A stretch of DNA of 64,000 bases from Streptomyces sp. NRRL B-1140. Lineage in GTDB: Bacteria > Actinomycetota > Actinomycetes > Streptomycetales > Streptomycetaceae. Made by a program: the position numbers and the translations under genes. Position 1 is the first letter of the stretch; each line of letters begins with the position of its first letter. The stretch is taken from assembly GCF_001280065.1 (NCBI RefSeq), contig NZ_LGEA01000093.1, positions 1-64,000 on the forward strand. Direction: 5' to 3'. Positions 8,334 through 16,627 of this stretch are shown here, piece after piece. The notes below the pieces were generated by a model, which did not search any database, was not told the origin of the DNA, and saw only the letters and a program-made list of their open reading frames with translations.

Positions 8334-9586
8334 CATTGCTGCCGGGCCTCCTCGACGCAGAGGCGATCCGCAAGGACTTCCCCATCCTGGACCGCCAGGT
8401 CCACGACGGCCGGAAGCTCGTGTACCTGGACAACGCGGCGACCAGCCAGAAGCCGCGCCAGGTGCTGGACGCCCTGAGCGAGTACTACGAGCGCTACAAC
8501 GCCAACGTCCACCGCGGTGTGCATGTGCTCGCCGAGGAGGCCACGGCGCTGTACGAGGGCGCGCGCGACAAGGTCGCGGAGTTCATCAACGCGCCCAGCC
8601 GCGACGAGGTGATCTTCACCAAGAACGCCTCGGAGTCGCTCAACCTCGTGGCGAACATGCTGGGCTGGGCCGACGAGCCCTACCGCGTGGACTCCGACAC
8701 CGAGATCGTCATCACGGAGATGGAGCACCACTCCAACATCGTGCCGTGGCAGCTGCTCGCGCAGCGCACGGGCGCGAAGCTCAAGTGGTTCGGCCTGACC
8801 GACGACGGCCGTCTGGACCTGTCGAACATAGAGCAGATCATCACGGAGAAGACGAAGATCGTCTCCTTCGTGCTGGTCTCCAACATCCTCGGCACCCAGA
8901 ACCCGGTCGAGGCGATCGTGCGCCGCGCCCAGGAGGTCGGTGCGCTGGTGTGCATCGACGCCTCCCAGGCCGCGCCGCACATGCCCCTGGATGTGCAGGC
9001 CCTGCAGGCCGACTTCGTGGCCTTCACCGGCCACAAGATGTGCGGCCCGACCGGCATCGGCGTCCTCTGGGGCCGCCAGGAGCTGCTGGAGGACCTGCCT
9101 CCGTTCCTCGGCGGCGGCGAGATGATCGAGACGGTGTCGATGCACTCCTCGACCTACGCCCCGGCACCCCACAAGTTCGAGGCGGGCACGCCCCCGATCG
9201 CCCAGGCGGTCGGCCTCGGGGCGGCGATCGACTACCTCGAGTCGATCGGCATGGACAAGATCCTCGCCCACGAGCACGCCCTCACCGAGTACGCGGTCAA
9301 GCGGCTGCTGGAGGTCCCCGACCTGCGCATCATCGGCCCGACCACGGCCGAGGAGCGCGGCGCGGCGATCTCCTTCACCCTCGGCGACATCCACCCCCAC
9401 GACGTGGGCCAGGTGCTCGACGAGCAGGGCATCGCAGTCCGGGTCGGCCACCACTGCGCGCGGCCGGTCTGCCTGCGCTACGGAATTCCCGCGACCACGC
9501 GAGCGTCGTTCTACCTGTACTCCACGCCGGCCGAGATCGACGCACTGGTCGACGGCCTGGAGCACGTACGGAACTTCTTCGGCTGA
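8330..9586 (+). CDS. sufS: Cysteine desulfurase SufS
   Basis: 418-residue PLP-dependent group II desulfurase; it takes sulfur from L-cysteine as a persulfide and gives alanine. The PLP lysine lies in VAFTGHKMCGP near residue 240, and the catalytic cysteine in VGHHCARPVCLRYG near 377. GTG start coupled to sufC. The short persulfide loop fits use of SufU as sulfur acceptor, encoded next. Confidence 0.96.
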   Translation: MTLLPGLLDAEAIRKDFPILDRQVHDGRKLVYLDNAATSQKPRQVLDALSEYYERYNANVHRGVHVLAEEATALYEGARDKVAEFINAPSRDEVIFTKNASESLNLVANMLGWADEPYRVDSDTEIVITEMEHHSNIVPWQLLAQRTGAKLKWFGLTDDGRLDLSNIEQIITEKTKIVSFVLVSNILGTQNPVEAIVRRAQEVGALVCIDASQAAPHMPLDVQALQADFVAFTGHKMCGPTGIGVLWGRQELLEDLPPFLGGGEMIETVSMHSSTYAPAPHKFEAGTPPIAQAVGLGAAIDYLESIGMDKILAHEHALTEYAVKRLLEVPDLRIIGPTTAEERGAAISFTLGDIHPHDVGQVLDEQGIAVRVGHHCARPVCLRYGIPATTRASFYLYSTPAEIDALVDGLEHVRNFFG

Positions 9587-9602
9587 CGGGACGAGCGATC
9601 GC

Positions 9603-10073
9603 ATGAAGCTGGACTCCATGTACCAGGAAGTCATCCTGGACCACTACAAGAACCCGCACGGGCGGGGCTTGCGGGATGGCGACGCCGAGGTGCACCACGT
9701 CAACCCGACGTGCGGTGACGAGATCACGCTGCGCGTGAAGTACGACGGCACCACGATCGAGGACGTCTCGTACGAAGGCCAGGGCTGTTCGATCAGCCAG
9801 GCGAGCGCGTCCGTACTGAACGACCTCCTCGTCGGCAAGGACCTCTCCGACGCGCGGAAGATCCAGGAGACCTTCCTGGAGCTGATGCAGTCCAAGGGGA
9901 AGCTCGAACCCGACGACGCGATGGAGGACATCCTGGAGGACGCGATCGCGTTCGCCGGGGTGTCCAAGTACCCGGCCCGGGTGAAGTGCGCCCTGCTGAG
10001 CTGGATGGCCTGGAAGGACGCGACGGCCCAGGTGCTGGGCGGAGCCGACGCCGAGAAGGAGACGACGGCATGA
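9603..10073 (+). CDS. sufU: SufU zinc-dependent sulfurtransferase
   Basis: 156-residue IscU/SufU fold protein that accepts sulfur from SufS. Zn/cluster ligands are visible at NPTCGDE (C near 41, D near 43), EGQGCSIS (C near 66) and VKCALLSW (C near 128). The SufU-specific insertion between the second and third cysteines is present (62 residues apart). Its stop overlaps the next gene (ATGA). Confidence 0.95.
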   Translation: MKLDSMYQEVILDHYKNPHGRGLRDGDAEVHHVNPTCGDEITLRVKYDGTTIEDVSYEGQGCSISQASASVLNDLLVGKDLSDARKIQETFLELMQSKGKLEPDDAMEDILEDAIAFAGVSKYPARVKCALLSWMAWKDATAQVLGGADAEKETTA

Positions 10074-10402
10074 GCGAGACCGTTGAGATGAAGCCGGCCT
10101 CGGAGGAAGAGGTCCGTGAGGCGCTGTACGACGTCGTCGACCCCGAACTGGGCATCGACGTCGTCAACCTCGGCCTGATCTACGGCATCCACATCGACGA
10201 AGCGAACATCGCGACGCTCGACATGACCCTGACGTCGGCGGCCTGCCCGCTGACGGACGTCATCGAGGACCAGGCCAAGTCCGCCACGGACGGCCTCGTG
10301 AGCGAGCTGCGCATCAACTGGGTCTGGATGCCCCCGTGGGGCCCCGACAAGATCACGGACGACGGACGCGAGCAGCTGCGGGCTCTCGGCTTCAACGTCT
10401 GA
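10070..10402 (+). CDS. sufT: Metal-sulfur cluster assembly factor (SufT/DUF59)
   Basis: 110-residue MIP18/DUF59 protein, last gene of the suf operon. It has the family motifs VVDPELGIDVVNLGLIY near residue 24 and LTSAACPLTD near 58 with the conserved Cys. Such proteins help Fe-S maturation of target enzymes. ATGA overlap with sufU; a strong terminator follows at 10420. Confidence 0.94.
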   Translation: MSETVEMKPASEEEVREALYDVVDPELGIDVVNLGLIYGIHIDEANIATLDMTLTSAACPLTDVIEDQAKSATDGLVSELRINWVWMPPWGPDKITDDGREQLRALGFNV

Positions 10403-10419
10403 GATCCGCCGGCGCGACG

Positions 10420-10450
10420 GAGGGCGGCACCCTGTCGGGGTGCCGCCCTC
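10420..10450. terminator. Bidirectional terminator after suf operon
   Basis: A 13-bp perfect stem (10420-10432 with 10438-10450) and a 5-base loop stand between convergent sufT and the AbfB-domain gene. Confidence 0.85.
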
Positions 10451-10458
10451 ACGCGTGC

Positions 10459-11292
10459 TCAGCCCCGTGCGGACACGATCTGGAACGACGCGTCCGAGTA
10501 GTACTGGTGACTGTTCTCGAAGGGGTCCAGGCGGAGCTGGAAGTTGCGGTGACGCAGGAAGCGGCCCGGGTAGTTGACCGACTCCAGCGAGACGGTTGTC
10601 GAGCGGGACCAGACCCGGGGGCAGAACGTGGCGTCCTGGCGGAACAGGGCCGAGCCGTCGTTCTTGTCGGCGACCAGGACGAAGCTGCGGTGGCGGAGGT
10701 AGCGGCCGTCCGCCGTGGTGAAGGAGTAGCAGGAGGGGTCGGAGAGACCGGCGACGCGCTGGAAGGTGGCGTCCTCGCGCTGCCCGGAGCCCGAGCCGGT
10801 CTGGTCCAGGCGCACGTAGCCGTCACGCACCCGCCAGTAGCGGTCGGGGAAGTTGACCGAGCGTATGGATATGCCGGTGGAGGCCGGGGGCTTCGGGTGC
10901 CTGGAAGAGGTGGGGGACGCCTTCGGCGGCTTCGGGGCCTTCTTCTCGGGCTTCGGGCTCGGGGTGGCCGTGGACGCGCTGGTGGTGGGGGTGGGCGAGG
11001 GATGACGGCGGTGCGTACCGGGCTTGGACGTGCCGGACTCGGAGGGGGTCGCGAAGGAGATCAGCCCGCCCGGGGCCGAACCGCTGAGGGTGGTCGGCTC
11101 CGCGGCGCGGGATTCGGCCTCCTCGGCCTCGCTGTTCATCACGGTGATGGCCGTGACGCACGCGGTGATCGTCGCGAGGGCCAGCGCACCCGCCAGCCAG
11201 AGCCGTCGCGTCCCCGGTGCCCGGGTGGTGTCCGGGGCCCAGCCGCTCTCCCAGGGGCGGTCCTGAGGCGGCCGGGACTTCTCTTCTGACAT
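10459..11292 (-). CDS. Membrane-anchored AbfB-domain carbohydrate-binding protein
   Basis: 277-residue protein with a cytosolic N-terminus, one membrane helix near residues 33-52 (WLAGALALATITACVTAIT), a Ser/Thr/Pro/Lys-rich linker near 75-130, and a C-terminal AbfB (arabinofuranose-binding, beta-trefoil) domain. The domain shows repeats ending in YLRHRSF/FLRHRNF and DATF/DASF. No catalytic module is attached, so it probably holds the cell to arabinose-containing polymer. The ATG at 11292 (MSEEKS) has AGGAACAGCGC upstream and is preferred over longer frames that run into the divergent promoter. Confidence 0.85.
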   Translation of the reverse strand: MSEEKSRPPQDRPWESGWAPDTTRAPGTRRLWLAGALALATITACVTAITVMNSEAEEAESRAAEPTTLSGSAPGGLISFATPSESGTSKPGTHRRHPSPTPTTSASTATPSPKPEKKAPKPPKASPTSSRHPKPPASTGISIRSVNFPDRYWRVRDGYVRLDQTGSGSGQREDATFQRVAGLSDPSCYSFTTADGRYLRHRSFVLVADKNDGSALFRQDATFCPRVWSRSTTVSLESVNYPGRFLRHRNFQLRLDPFENSHQYYSDASFQIVSARG

Positions 11293-11457
11293 GCGCTGTT
11301 CCTCCAGCGGGGCACTCTTGACGGCGGCGCAGTTGTGGTGACCCGGTGTGTGATCGGTGACACCGTAGTGGACGTCTGGGGCGCCTGTGACGCGTTTGGT
11401 GAGAGCGGTTTCCCTCTGTTGCGAGAGTGGATTCTTCCCGTGATCCGAACGCCTTTG

Positions 11458-11492
11458 TGTACGGGTGTACACATGGTGTGTACGCTTGTACA
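11458..11492. promoter_or_regulatory. Twin TetR-type operators upstream of SMR pump
   Basis: Two perfect inverted repeats TGTAC-N4-GTACA lie at 11458-11471 and 11479-11492, 21 bp apart (two helical turns, same DNA face). The second ends one base before the ATG of the pump gene. They probably bind the TetR protein encoded just downstream. Confidence 0.75.
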
Positions 11493-11493
11493 T

Positions 11494-11814
11494 ATGGGAT
11501 ATCTGCTGCTGGCCGGGGCCATAGCCGCCGAAGTCGGTGCGACCACCGCCATGAAGTACAGCGACGGGTTCAGCAGGCTCGGCCCGTCACTGCTCACGGT
11601 CCTCGGATACGTCGTCTCCTTCGCGTTGCTCGCGCAGACCCTCAAGACCGTCTCGGTCGGCACGGCCTACGCGATCTGGGCCGGTGTCGGCACCGCCGCC
11701 ATCGCCACGATCGGGTTCGCGTTCCTGGGAGAGGGGATGACGGCCGCCAAGGCCGCCGGTATCGCGCTGATCATCGCCGGGGTCGTGGTGCTGAACCTGG
11801 GCGGGGCCCACTGA
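11494..11814 (+). CDS. Small multidrug resistance (SMR) efflux protein
   Basis: 106-residue proton-coupled transporter with four membrane helices, working as a dimer. The essential membrane-embedded Glu is E13 (AGAIAAEVGATTAMK), and the W in AYAIWAGVG near residue 62 is family-conserved. There is no ribosome site and an operator abuts the ATG, so the mRNA is probably leaderless (possible -10 TACGCT at 11481-11486). It could export cationic dyes/biocides or guanidinium; sequence alone does not decide. TGATG overlap with the regulator. Confidence 0.92.
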   Translation: MGYLLLAGAIAAEVGATTAMKYSDGFSRLGPSLLTVLGYVVSFALLAQTLKTVSVGTAYAIWAGVGTAAIATIGFAFLGEGMTAAKAAGIALIIAGVVVLNLGGAH

Positions 11815-12362
11815 TGGCCCGGCGTCACGACCCCGAGCGGCGGCAGCGGATCATCGACGCGGCGATCCGGGTCGTCGGGGCGAAGGGGATCGCCGGGCTC
11901 AGCCACCGCAGCGCGGCCGCCGAGGCCGATGTGCCCCTCGGCTCGACGACGTACCACTTCAAGACCCTCGACGAACTGCTGGTCGCCGCGTTGCGGCAGG
12001 CCAACGAGGGCTTCGCCAAGGTGGTCGCCTCGCGCGGCGGCCTGGAGGACCCCAGCACCGACCTGGCCGCCGAGCTCGCCGCCTGGATGGCGGAGTGGCT
12101 CGCGGGCGACCGCATCGGGGTGGAGCTGGAGTACGAGCTGTACCTGGCCGCCCTGCGCCGGCCCGCCCTGCGGCCCGTCGCCGCCGAGTGGGCGGCGGGC
12201 ATCGCCGAGCTGCTGTCCCGCCGCACCGATCCGGAGACGGCCCGGGCCCTGGTGGCGGTGGTCGACGGCATCTGCCTCCAGGTCCTGCTGACCGGGGTGC
12301 CCTACGACGCGGAGTACGCCCGGGACGTGCTGGGACGGGTGCTGGCGGGGGCGCGGGGGTGA
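11814..12362 (+). CDS. TetR family repressor of the SMR pump
   Basis: 182-residue regulator with an N-terminal HTH (GIAGLSHRSAAAEADVPLGSTTYHF, residues 25-50) and a helical ligand domain. It overlaps the SMR gene by one base (TGATG), and the twin operators 340 bases upstream suggest autoregulation of the two-gene operon, relieved by a pump substrate. Confidence 0.92.
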   Translation: MARRHDPERRQRIIDAAIRVVGAKGIAGLSHRSAAAEADVPLGSTTYHFKTLDELLVAALRQANEGFAKVVASRGGLEDPSTDLAAELAAWMAEWLAGDRIGVELEYELYLAALRRPALRPVAAEWAAGIAELLSRRTDPETARALVAVVDGICLQVLLTGVPYDAEYARDVLGRVLAGARG

Positions 12363-12533
12363 GGCCCGCAGGCAAGGACGTCGGAGTGATGCCGCGCCGT
12401 GCACGGGGTGCCGGCCCGGGGCCGGGCGCCCTCGGGGACCGTCCGTGCTGCTGAGGGACGTCTTCGCCGAACGGATACCGCCCGTCCCGTGAGACGCCCT
12501 CGCACCGGTTCGCATCGATCGGCGTCCGCCGGT

Positions 12534-12539
12534 TAGGTT
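12534..12539 (+). promoter_or_regulatory. -10 box of leaderless dapD
   Basis: TAGGTT ends 6 bases before the dapD ATG, and no ribosome site is visible, the usual look of a Streptomyces leaderless start. The 183 bases after tetR hold no gene. Confidence 0.55.
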
Positions 12540-12545
12540 GCCCTC

Positions 12546-13535
12546 ATGACCGACACGACTGCTTCTCGCACCACCGGCGCCGTGGCCGCCGGCCTCGCCA
12601 CGATCGCCGCCGACGGTACCGTTCTCGACACCTGGTTCCCCGCGCCCGAGCTGGCCGACCAGCCCGGCCCGTCCGGCACCGAGCGGCTGTCCGCCGAACG
12701 TGCCGCGGAGCTGCTCGGCGGTGGCGCGACCGCGGCGATCGGCCCGGACGCCCGCCGCGGCGTCGAGGTGGTCGCGGTCCGTACGGTCATCGCCTCGCTC
12801 GACGAGAAGCCGATCGACGCGCACGACGCCTACCTGCGCCTGCACCTGCTCTCCCACCGCCTGGTCAAGCCGCACGGCCAGAGCCTGGACGGCATCTTCG
12901 GCTTCCTCGCCAACGTCGCCTGGACCTCGCTCGGCCCGGTCGCCGTCGACGACCTCGAGAAGGTCCGGCTGAACGCCCGGGCCGAGGGCCTGCACCTGCA
13001 GGTGACCTCCGTCGACAAGTTCCCGCGCATGACGGACTACGTGGCCCCCAAGGGCGTCCGGATCGCCGACGCCGACCGGGTCCGCCTCGGTGCGCACCTC
13101 GCCGAGGGCACCACCGTCATGCACGAGGGCTTCGTCAACTTCAACGCCGGCACGCTCGGCACGTCGATGGTCGAGGGCCGGATCTCCGCCGGTGTCGTGA
13201 TCGGCGACGGCTCGGACATCGGCGGCGGCGCTTCCACCATGGGCACCCTCTCCGGCGGCGGCAACGTCATCATCTCCATCGGCGAGCGCTGCCTGATCGG
13301 CGCCGAGGCGGGCGTGGGCATCGCCCTCGGCGACGAGTGCGTCGTGGAGGCCGGCCTCTACGTCACCGCCGGCACCCGCGTCACGATGCCCGACGGCCAG
13401 ATCGTCAAGGCGCGCGAGCTGTCCGGCGCCTCCAACATCCTCTTCCGCCGCAACTCGGTCACCGGCACGGTCGAGGCCCGGCCGAACAACGCGGTGTGGG
13501 GCGGGCTGAACGAGATCCTGCACAGCCACAACTGA
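12546..13535 (+). CDS. dapD: Tetrahydrodipicolinate N-succinyltransferase
   Basis: 329-residue enzyme of lysine/diaminopimelate synthesis; it transfers succinyl from succinyl-CoA to tetrahydrodipicolinate. The actinobacterial type is shown by the N-terminal domain plus a left-handed beta-helix with hexapeptide repeats ([19 protein letters not shown] through [19 protein letters not shown]). The C-terminus ...EILHSHN is intact. Its last 14 bases are repeated at 24348-24361 after the integrase, so the gene end serves as attachment site of the integrated element. Confidence 0.96.
   Translation: MTDTTASRTTGAVAAGLATIAADGTVLDTWFPAPELADQPGPSGTERLSAERAAELLGGGATAAIGPDARRGVEVVAVRTVIASLDEKPIDAHDAYLRLHLLSHRLVKPHGQSLDGIFGFLANVAWTSLGPVAVDDLEKVRLNARAEGLHLQVTSVDKFPRMTDYVAPKGVRIADADRVRLGAHLAEGTTVMHEGFVNFNAGTLGTSMVEGRISAGVVIGDGSDIGGGASTMGTLSGGGNVIISIGERCLIGAEAGVGIALGDECVVEAGLYVTAGTRVTMPDGQIVKARELSGASNILFRRNSVTGTVEARPNNAVWGGLNEILHSHN
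13522..13535. repeat. attL core (3' end of dapD)
   Basis: ACAGCCACAACTGA, identical to 24348-24361. With flanks the match is 18 of 22 (13514-13535 against 24340-24361). It includes the dapD stop codon, so integration leaves dapD whole. Confidence 0.7.
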
Positions 13536-13875
13536 TCATCGTCGGCCGTGACCTGCGGCCGTCGAATCGATCAACGTCCTGACCTGCTGCTGAGCTGTCG
13601 GCAGCTGTCGACGTTGGTCATCGTTGAGCGCCCTTCCACGGCCCTAGGACGGCCCGGGAGGGCGCTTCTGTATTGGCGGCGTCATCCGGCGGGCCGGTGC
13701 GCTCCGTGGCAATCAGCTGCTACGAGGGCGGATGGGTGTCAGGTGGCCACCGGGGGAGAAGTGCCTGACGGAGCCTCAACTGTCAGACCCGGCAGATACG
13801 CTAGTAATGCGCAGGCCCGGACATGTCACGTTCGCCCCCACCCGCGCGGAAGTACGTAGTGCAGCGGAGGCAACA
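13536..13875. other. Left end of the element, no gene
   Basis: These 340 bases hold a 10-bp sequence CTGACCTGCT (13579-13588) that recurs at 24327-24336 beside the other att copy, and the terminator at 13628. No coding frame with a ribosome site is seen before 13876. Confidence 0.5.
13628..13665. terminator. Stem-loop terminator downstream of dapD/attL
   Basis: GCGCCCT (13628-13634) pairs with AGGGCGC (13659-13665), with a GC-rich inner region and TTCTGT following. Confidence 0.6.
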
Positions 13876-15183
13876 ATGAGTGTGGACAGCCTGTGGTCCA
13901 AGATCGACCTCTCGGTTAAGGGCACTCCAGACCAAGGAACGACCAACAACGCCGAAGAGCCCAAGGATGAGAGTACTGCGAAGGCGTGGCCGAAGTGGAA
14001 GGTACGCCTTCTCGATACGATTGGTTCCCTTGTCTGGCTCTACATTAGTGTCAAGCTTTTCATTTTCGACTTCGATAATTATCTGGTTGAGCGATTCCTT
14101 CCCGGGGCCACATCTGTCCTGGACTATCGATTCCTCTTTGTTGGGGGAATTTTTGTCCTGCTTGTTTTGTTTTCTGGGGGTCGACGACTGAAGTATATGT
14201 ACGTCGGCCTCTTTCCGCTCGTGGTCGCGTTCTGGAAAATTCCTAAGTGGTTCTACAAGGCCAAGAGCTGGGTTGCCGTATTTACCTTTCTTAATGTGGT
14301 ATCCATGGCGGTCAGGCATTTGAAATGGAATGCTACAACGAGATTCTGTGCGATACTTTCTCTCGTTGGTGTGGCTGTATCAGGTAACCATGTCATCCTT
14401 GGAGTTTGCGCTTCCTATCTCGGCGTTTACTTCGTCCTGCTGATGGCTCGAACGATCTGGTTCTCGGTGAAGCCGTCGCATTTTCTGAAATCGCAGCAAA
14501 CGCTAATCGATAAGATTTCGAGCGCCTCCTTCGTTACTCAGATCACCACGGTCAGTCCCGAGTTGCGGGATTCAGCTCTGCAGAAGTTCAGTGCTGCACA
14601 GTTGACTACGTTTCAGTCGAACCTCGGCATGGCTGTTCTGGTCAGCAGAGCCACCTACTACTGGGCGTACCAGCTGGAGAAGTATCGGACCAGTGCTGCT
14701 TCGCTTATTCTGAGTGCCATCGCGTACGCGAGCCTCTACGTGCAGGGGATCGTTGTATTCTCGGTGATCAATTGGGCGATCCTTAAGATGGATCCTGCAG
14801 CCTTCTCGTACTCTGGGGATCCTGCCTTTCTGCAGGTGGCGTACTATTCTCTGTTTCACGGTGCCGGTTCTGCACTCTCTCCGGTTTCTGGGGTGGCTGT
14901 AGCGGTCAAGATCGCGACGAATGTAGTCGCTCCGTTGTTTATTACTGCACTCGTTACCCAGTTCCTCATTAATCGCCGTCAGGTGGAACAGGATGCTGCG
15001 GCGGAAGAGGCCGTCAAGAAGATCAAGGCTGCAGGTGCGGAGCTTGAAAAGAGGTTTAAGCAGGAGTATGAGATTTCGACCGAAGAGGCAATCGCGCGGC
15101 TGCAAGCATTGGGTGAGAGCTTCTTCTTGACTGCTATTACGGCTATGTCGGCTCAACTGCCGCCTGATTACGACGCCGAGTAG
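13876..15183 (+). CDS. AICE cargo: polytopic membrane protein with degenerate ion-channel-like pore
   Basis: 435 residues, family not recognised with certainty. A hydrophilic N-terminus (1-45) is followed by several helices (about 50-75, 88-105, 110-130, 150-200), a soluble stretch (220-280), a helix pair flanking SLFHGAGSALSPVSGVAVAVK near 335-355, a last helix near 360-380, and a charged coiled-coil-like tail (EQDAAAEEAVKKIKAAGAELEKRF). The helix-loop-helix resembles the pore of two-helix K+ channels but lacks the TVGYGD filter. Base composition is clearly lower in GC than the neighbours, a sign of foreign origin. GCGGAGG at 13863 and ATG 13876 fix the start. Function unknown. Confidence 0.8.
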   Translation: MSVDSLWSKIDLSVKGTPDQGTTNNAEEPKDESTAKAWPKWKVRLLDTIGSLVWLYISVKLFIFDFDNYLVERFLPGATSVLDYRFLFVGGIFVLLVLFSGGRRLKYMYVGLFPLVVAFWKIPKWFYKAKSWVAVFTFLNVVSMAVRHLKWNATTRFCAILSLVGVAVSGNHVILGVCASYLGVYFVLLMARTIWFSVKPSHFLKSQQTLIDKISSASFVTQITTVSPELRDSALQKFSAAQLTTFQSNLGMAVLVSRATYYWAYQLEKYRTSAASLILSAIAYASLYVQGIVVFSVINWAILKMDPAAFSYSGDPAFLQVAYYSLFHGAGSALSPVSGVAVAVKIATNVVAPLFITALVTQFLINRRQVEQDAAAEEAVKKIKAAGAELEKRFKQEYEISTEEAIARLQALGESFFLTAITAMSAQLPPDYDAE

Positions 15184-15208
15184 CCTCGATCACGCTAGGT
15201 CGGTGGAG

Positions 15209-15355
15209 CGGCTTTGGGCTGGAGCTGCTTTGGGGCGAGTGATCATGGCCCCGTAAGCTTCCGGCGAGTCGGGCAGTCTGTGGACCTGCCCGTTAAAGCA
15301 CGACGTTGGGGCCATGATCTTAGAGGCTCGCCCCAAAGTGGCTGCCTAAAGCCGT
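15209..15355. repeat. 147-bp imperfect inverted repeat (possible MITE or structured element)
   Basis: Left arm 15209-15252 and right arm 15308-15355 share CTTTGGGGCGAG/CTCGCCCCAAAG (15228-15239 and 15327-15338), GATCATGGCCCC/GGGGCCATGATC (15241-15252 and 15308-15319), and CGGCTTT-GGC at the ends. An inner hairpin CGGGCAG/CTGCCCG (15270-15276, 15286-15292) stands in the centre. No gene lies in it. Confidence 0.65.
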
Positions 15356-15593
15356 GGAGCCGACCGCCCCAGCCACAGAGGGTGTCTCCCACCTCATGCC
15401 CGCAGCTCGCCAGCGCGCCGCCGGGCGCGGCCAGCCGGGGCGCAGACAGGAGGCAGGCCGCGCCGCAGAGGCGGCGCGCGCCCGCGCCGTGCGCGGGCCT
15501 TGATGAAGTAGGGAAAGTCTTACCGCGTCCAGTGATCGGGAGCGGCCGGTCTCCGGCTTCAGCGGGGTGCCCTGTTCGGCTACCGTGCGATCT
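15356..15593. other. Non-coding stretch before HD gene
   Basis: After the inverted repeat, about 240 GC-rich bases show small hairpins (GCCGCGCCGCAGAGGCGGCGCGC near 15459) and a -10 box TACCGT at 15581-15586, 7 bases before the ATG of the HD gene. No convincing gene is seen on either strand. Confidence 0.4.
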
Positions 15594-16142
15594 ATGACCT
15601 CTGGATTGGATACGCCCCAAGGTGCGGCCGAGCTGGCCGAGTCGCTCTTGCCTCCGCTCGGGAACCGCTGGCTGCACACTCAGGCCGTGGCGGCGCGTGC
15701 GTCTGAGGCTTCGGCGGCTGTGTCCGCAGAGGACCGGGATCTGCTCATCGCTGCCGCGTGGCTGCATGACATCGGCTACGCCCCGGAGCTGCGGGACACG
15801 GGGTTTCATCCGCTTGACGGAGCGCGCTACCTGGAGACGCAAGGGGCGCCATCACGACTCGTCCGACTGGTCGCCCACCACTCTGGTGCGGTGTACGAGG
15901 CTGAACAGCGTGGGCTCATCGATGAGTTGGCTGTGTATGAGCGGGAGGACTCTCCCGTCCTGGACGCGTTGATCTATGCCGACATGACGACCGGCCCGGC
16001 CGGGCAGTCCTTCGACTTCGACCACCGCATCGACGAGATCTTGAAGCGATACGAGCCGGGCAGCGAGGTGCACAACGCGATCAGCAAGGCGCGGCCCTAC
16101 CTGGGCGAGGCGGTCCAGCGGGTTCGAGGGCGCTTGGGCTGA
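15594..16142 (+). CDS. HD-domain metal-dependent phosphohydrolase
   Basis: 182-residue single-domain HD protein. The metal-binding set is visible: H near residue 24 (NRWLHTQAVA), HD in AAAWLHDIGYA near 55, the HH pair in RLVAHHSGAVY near 92, and D in LDALIYADMTT near 127. Such proteins hydrolyse phosphate esters of nucleotides; the substrate is unknown. Leaderless start (TACCGT-N7-ATG). It is AICE cargo. Confidence 0.88.
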   Translation: MTSGLDTPQGAAELAESLLPPLGNRWLHTQAVAARASEASAAVSAEDRDLLIAAAWLHDIGYAPELRDTGFHPLDGARYLETQGAPSRLVRLVAHHSGAVYEAEQRGLIDELAVYEREDSPVLDALIYADMTTGPAGQSFDFDHRIDEILKRYEPGSEVHNAISKARPYLGEAVQRVRGRLG

Positions 16143-16212
16143 GGCCCGGGTCTGGGCGCATGGCCGACAGGCGATCTACCGCAGGTGCGTTGAATGCTCT
16201 ACGGTCCGTCGC

Positions 16213-16605
16213 ATGGGTGGCCTGGGGGACTTACTGAAGAAGCGTTGGGGCGTCGTGATCCTCTTACTGGGGATCTTGGCATGGGCTTCGGACATCATCG
16301 GGCCGGGGATTCTCATCCTCGTAGCCTCCGTAGCTGTCCTGTACTTCCTCCTCCAAGCGCCGCTCAGGTGCATCGCCCTGGGACGGCAAGGAAGGTGCCG
16401 CAACAACGCTCAAGGCCTCTTGCGAGGGTGTTGGATCCGTGAGCACAAGTGGCAAGGCCTGAAAGCACTGCGTGGAGCGGGAGGCAAAGCGCAAGGGCCC
16501 CACGCAGCGCTCATGCAGGATCGGCAGCAGATGAGTGCGACCCTGGGTGTCGCCGTCGGGGTCATTTCGGCGATCGTCGCGTGCGCGGACTTCATCTTCA
16601 AGTGA
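16213..16605 (+). CDS. Small membrane protein with two TTA codons
   Basis: 130 residues, not recognised. Two adjacent N-terminal helices (about 12-48) are followed by a basic, Cys-containing middle (CIALGRQGRCRNN) and a C-terminal helix (about 106-128). TTA leucine codons occur at codon 7 (16231) and codon 18 (16264); in Streptomyces these need the bldA tRNA, so expression is probably limited to later growth. The -10 box TACGGT (16200-16205) is 7 bases before the ATG, a leaderless start. Confidence 0.6.
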   Translation: MGGLGDLLKKRWGVVILLLGILAWASDIIGPGILILVASVAVLYFLLQAPLRCIALGRQGRCRNNAQGLLRGCWIREHKWQGLKALRGAGGKAQGPHAALMQDRQQMSATLGVAVGVISAIVACADFIFK

Positions 16606-16627
16606 TGCGCTGCCTGGGCCGAGTGCC

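Noticed and set aside
11667..13529. 620-codon minus-strand frame opposite tetR and dapD
   Set aside because: Spans two well-identified genes and an intergenic region; codon pattern is an antisense artefact.
13536..13875. tRNA gene as attachment site of the element
   Set aside because: No cloverleaf or CCA-ending stem is visible near either att repeat; the repeat matches only the dapD end.
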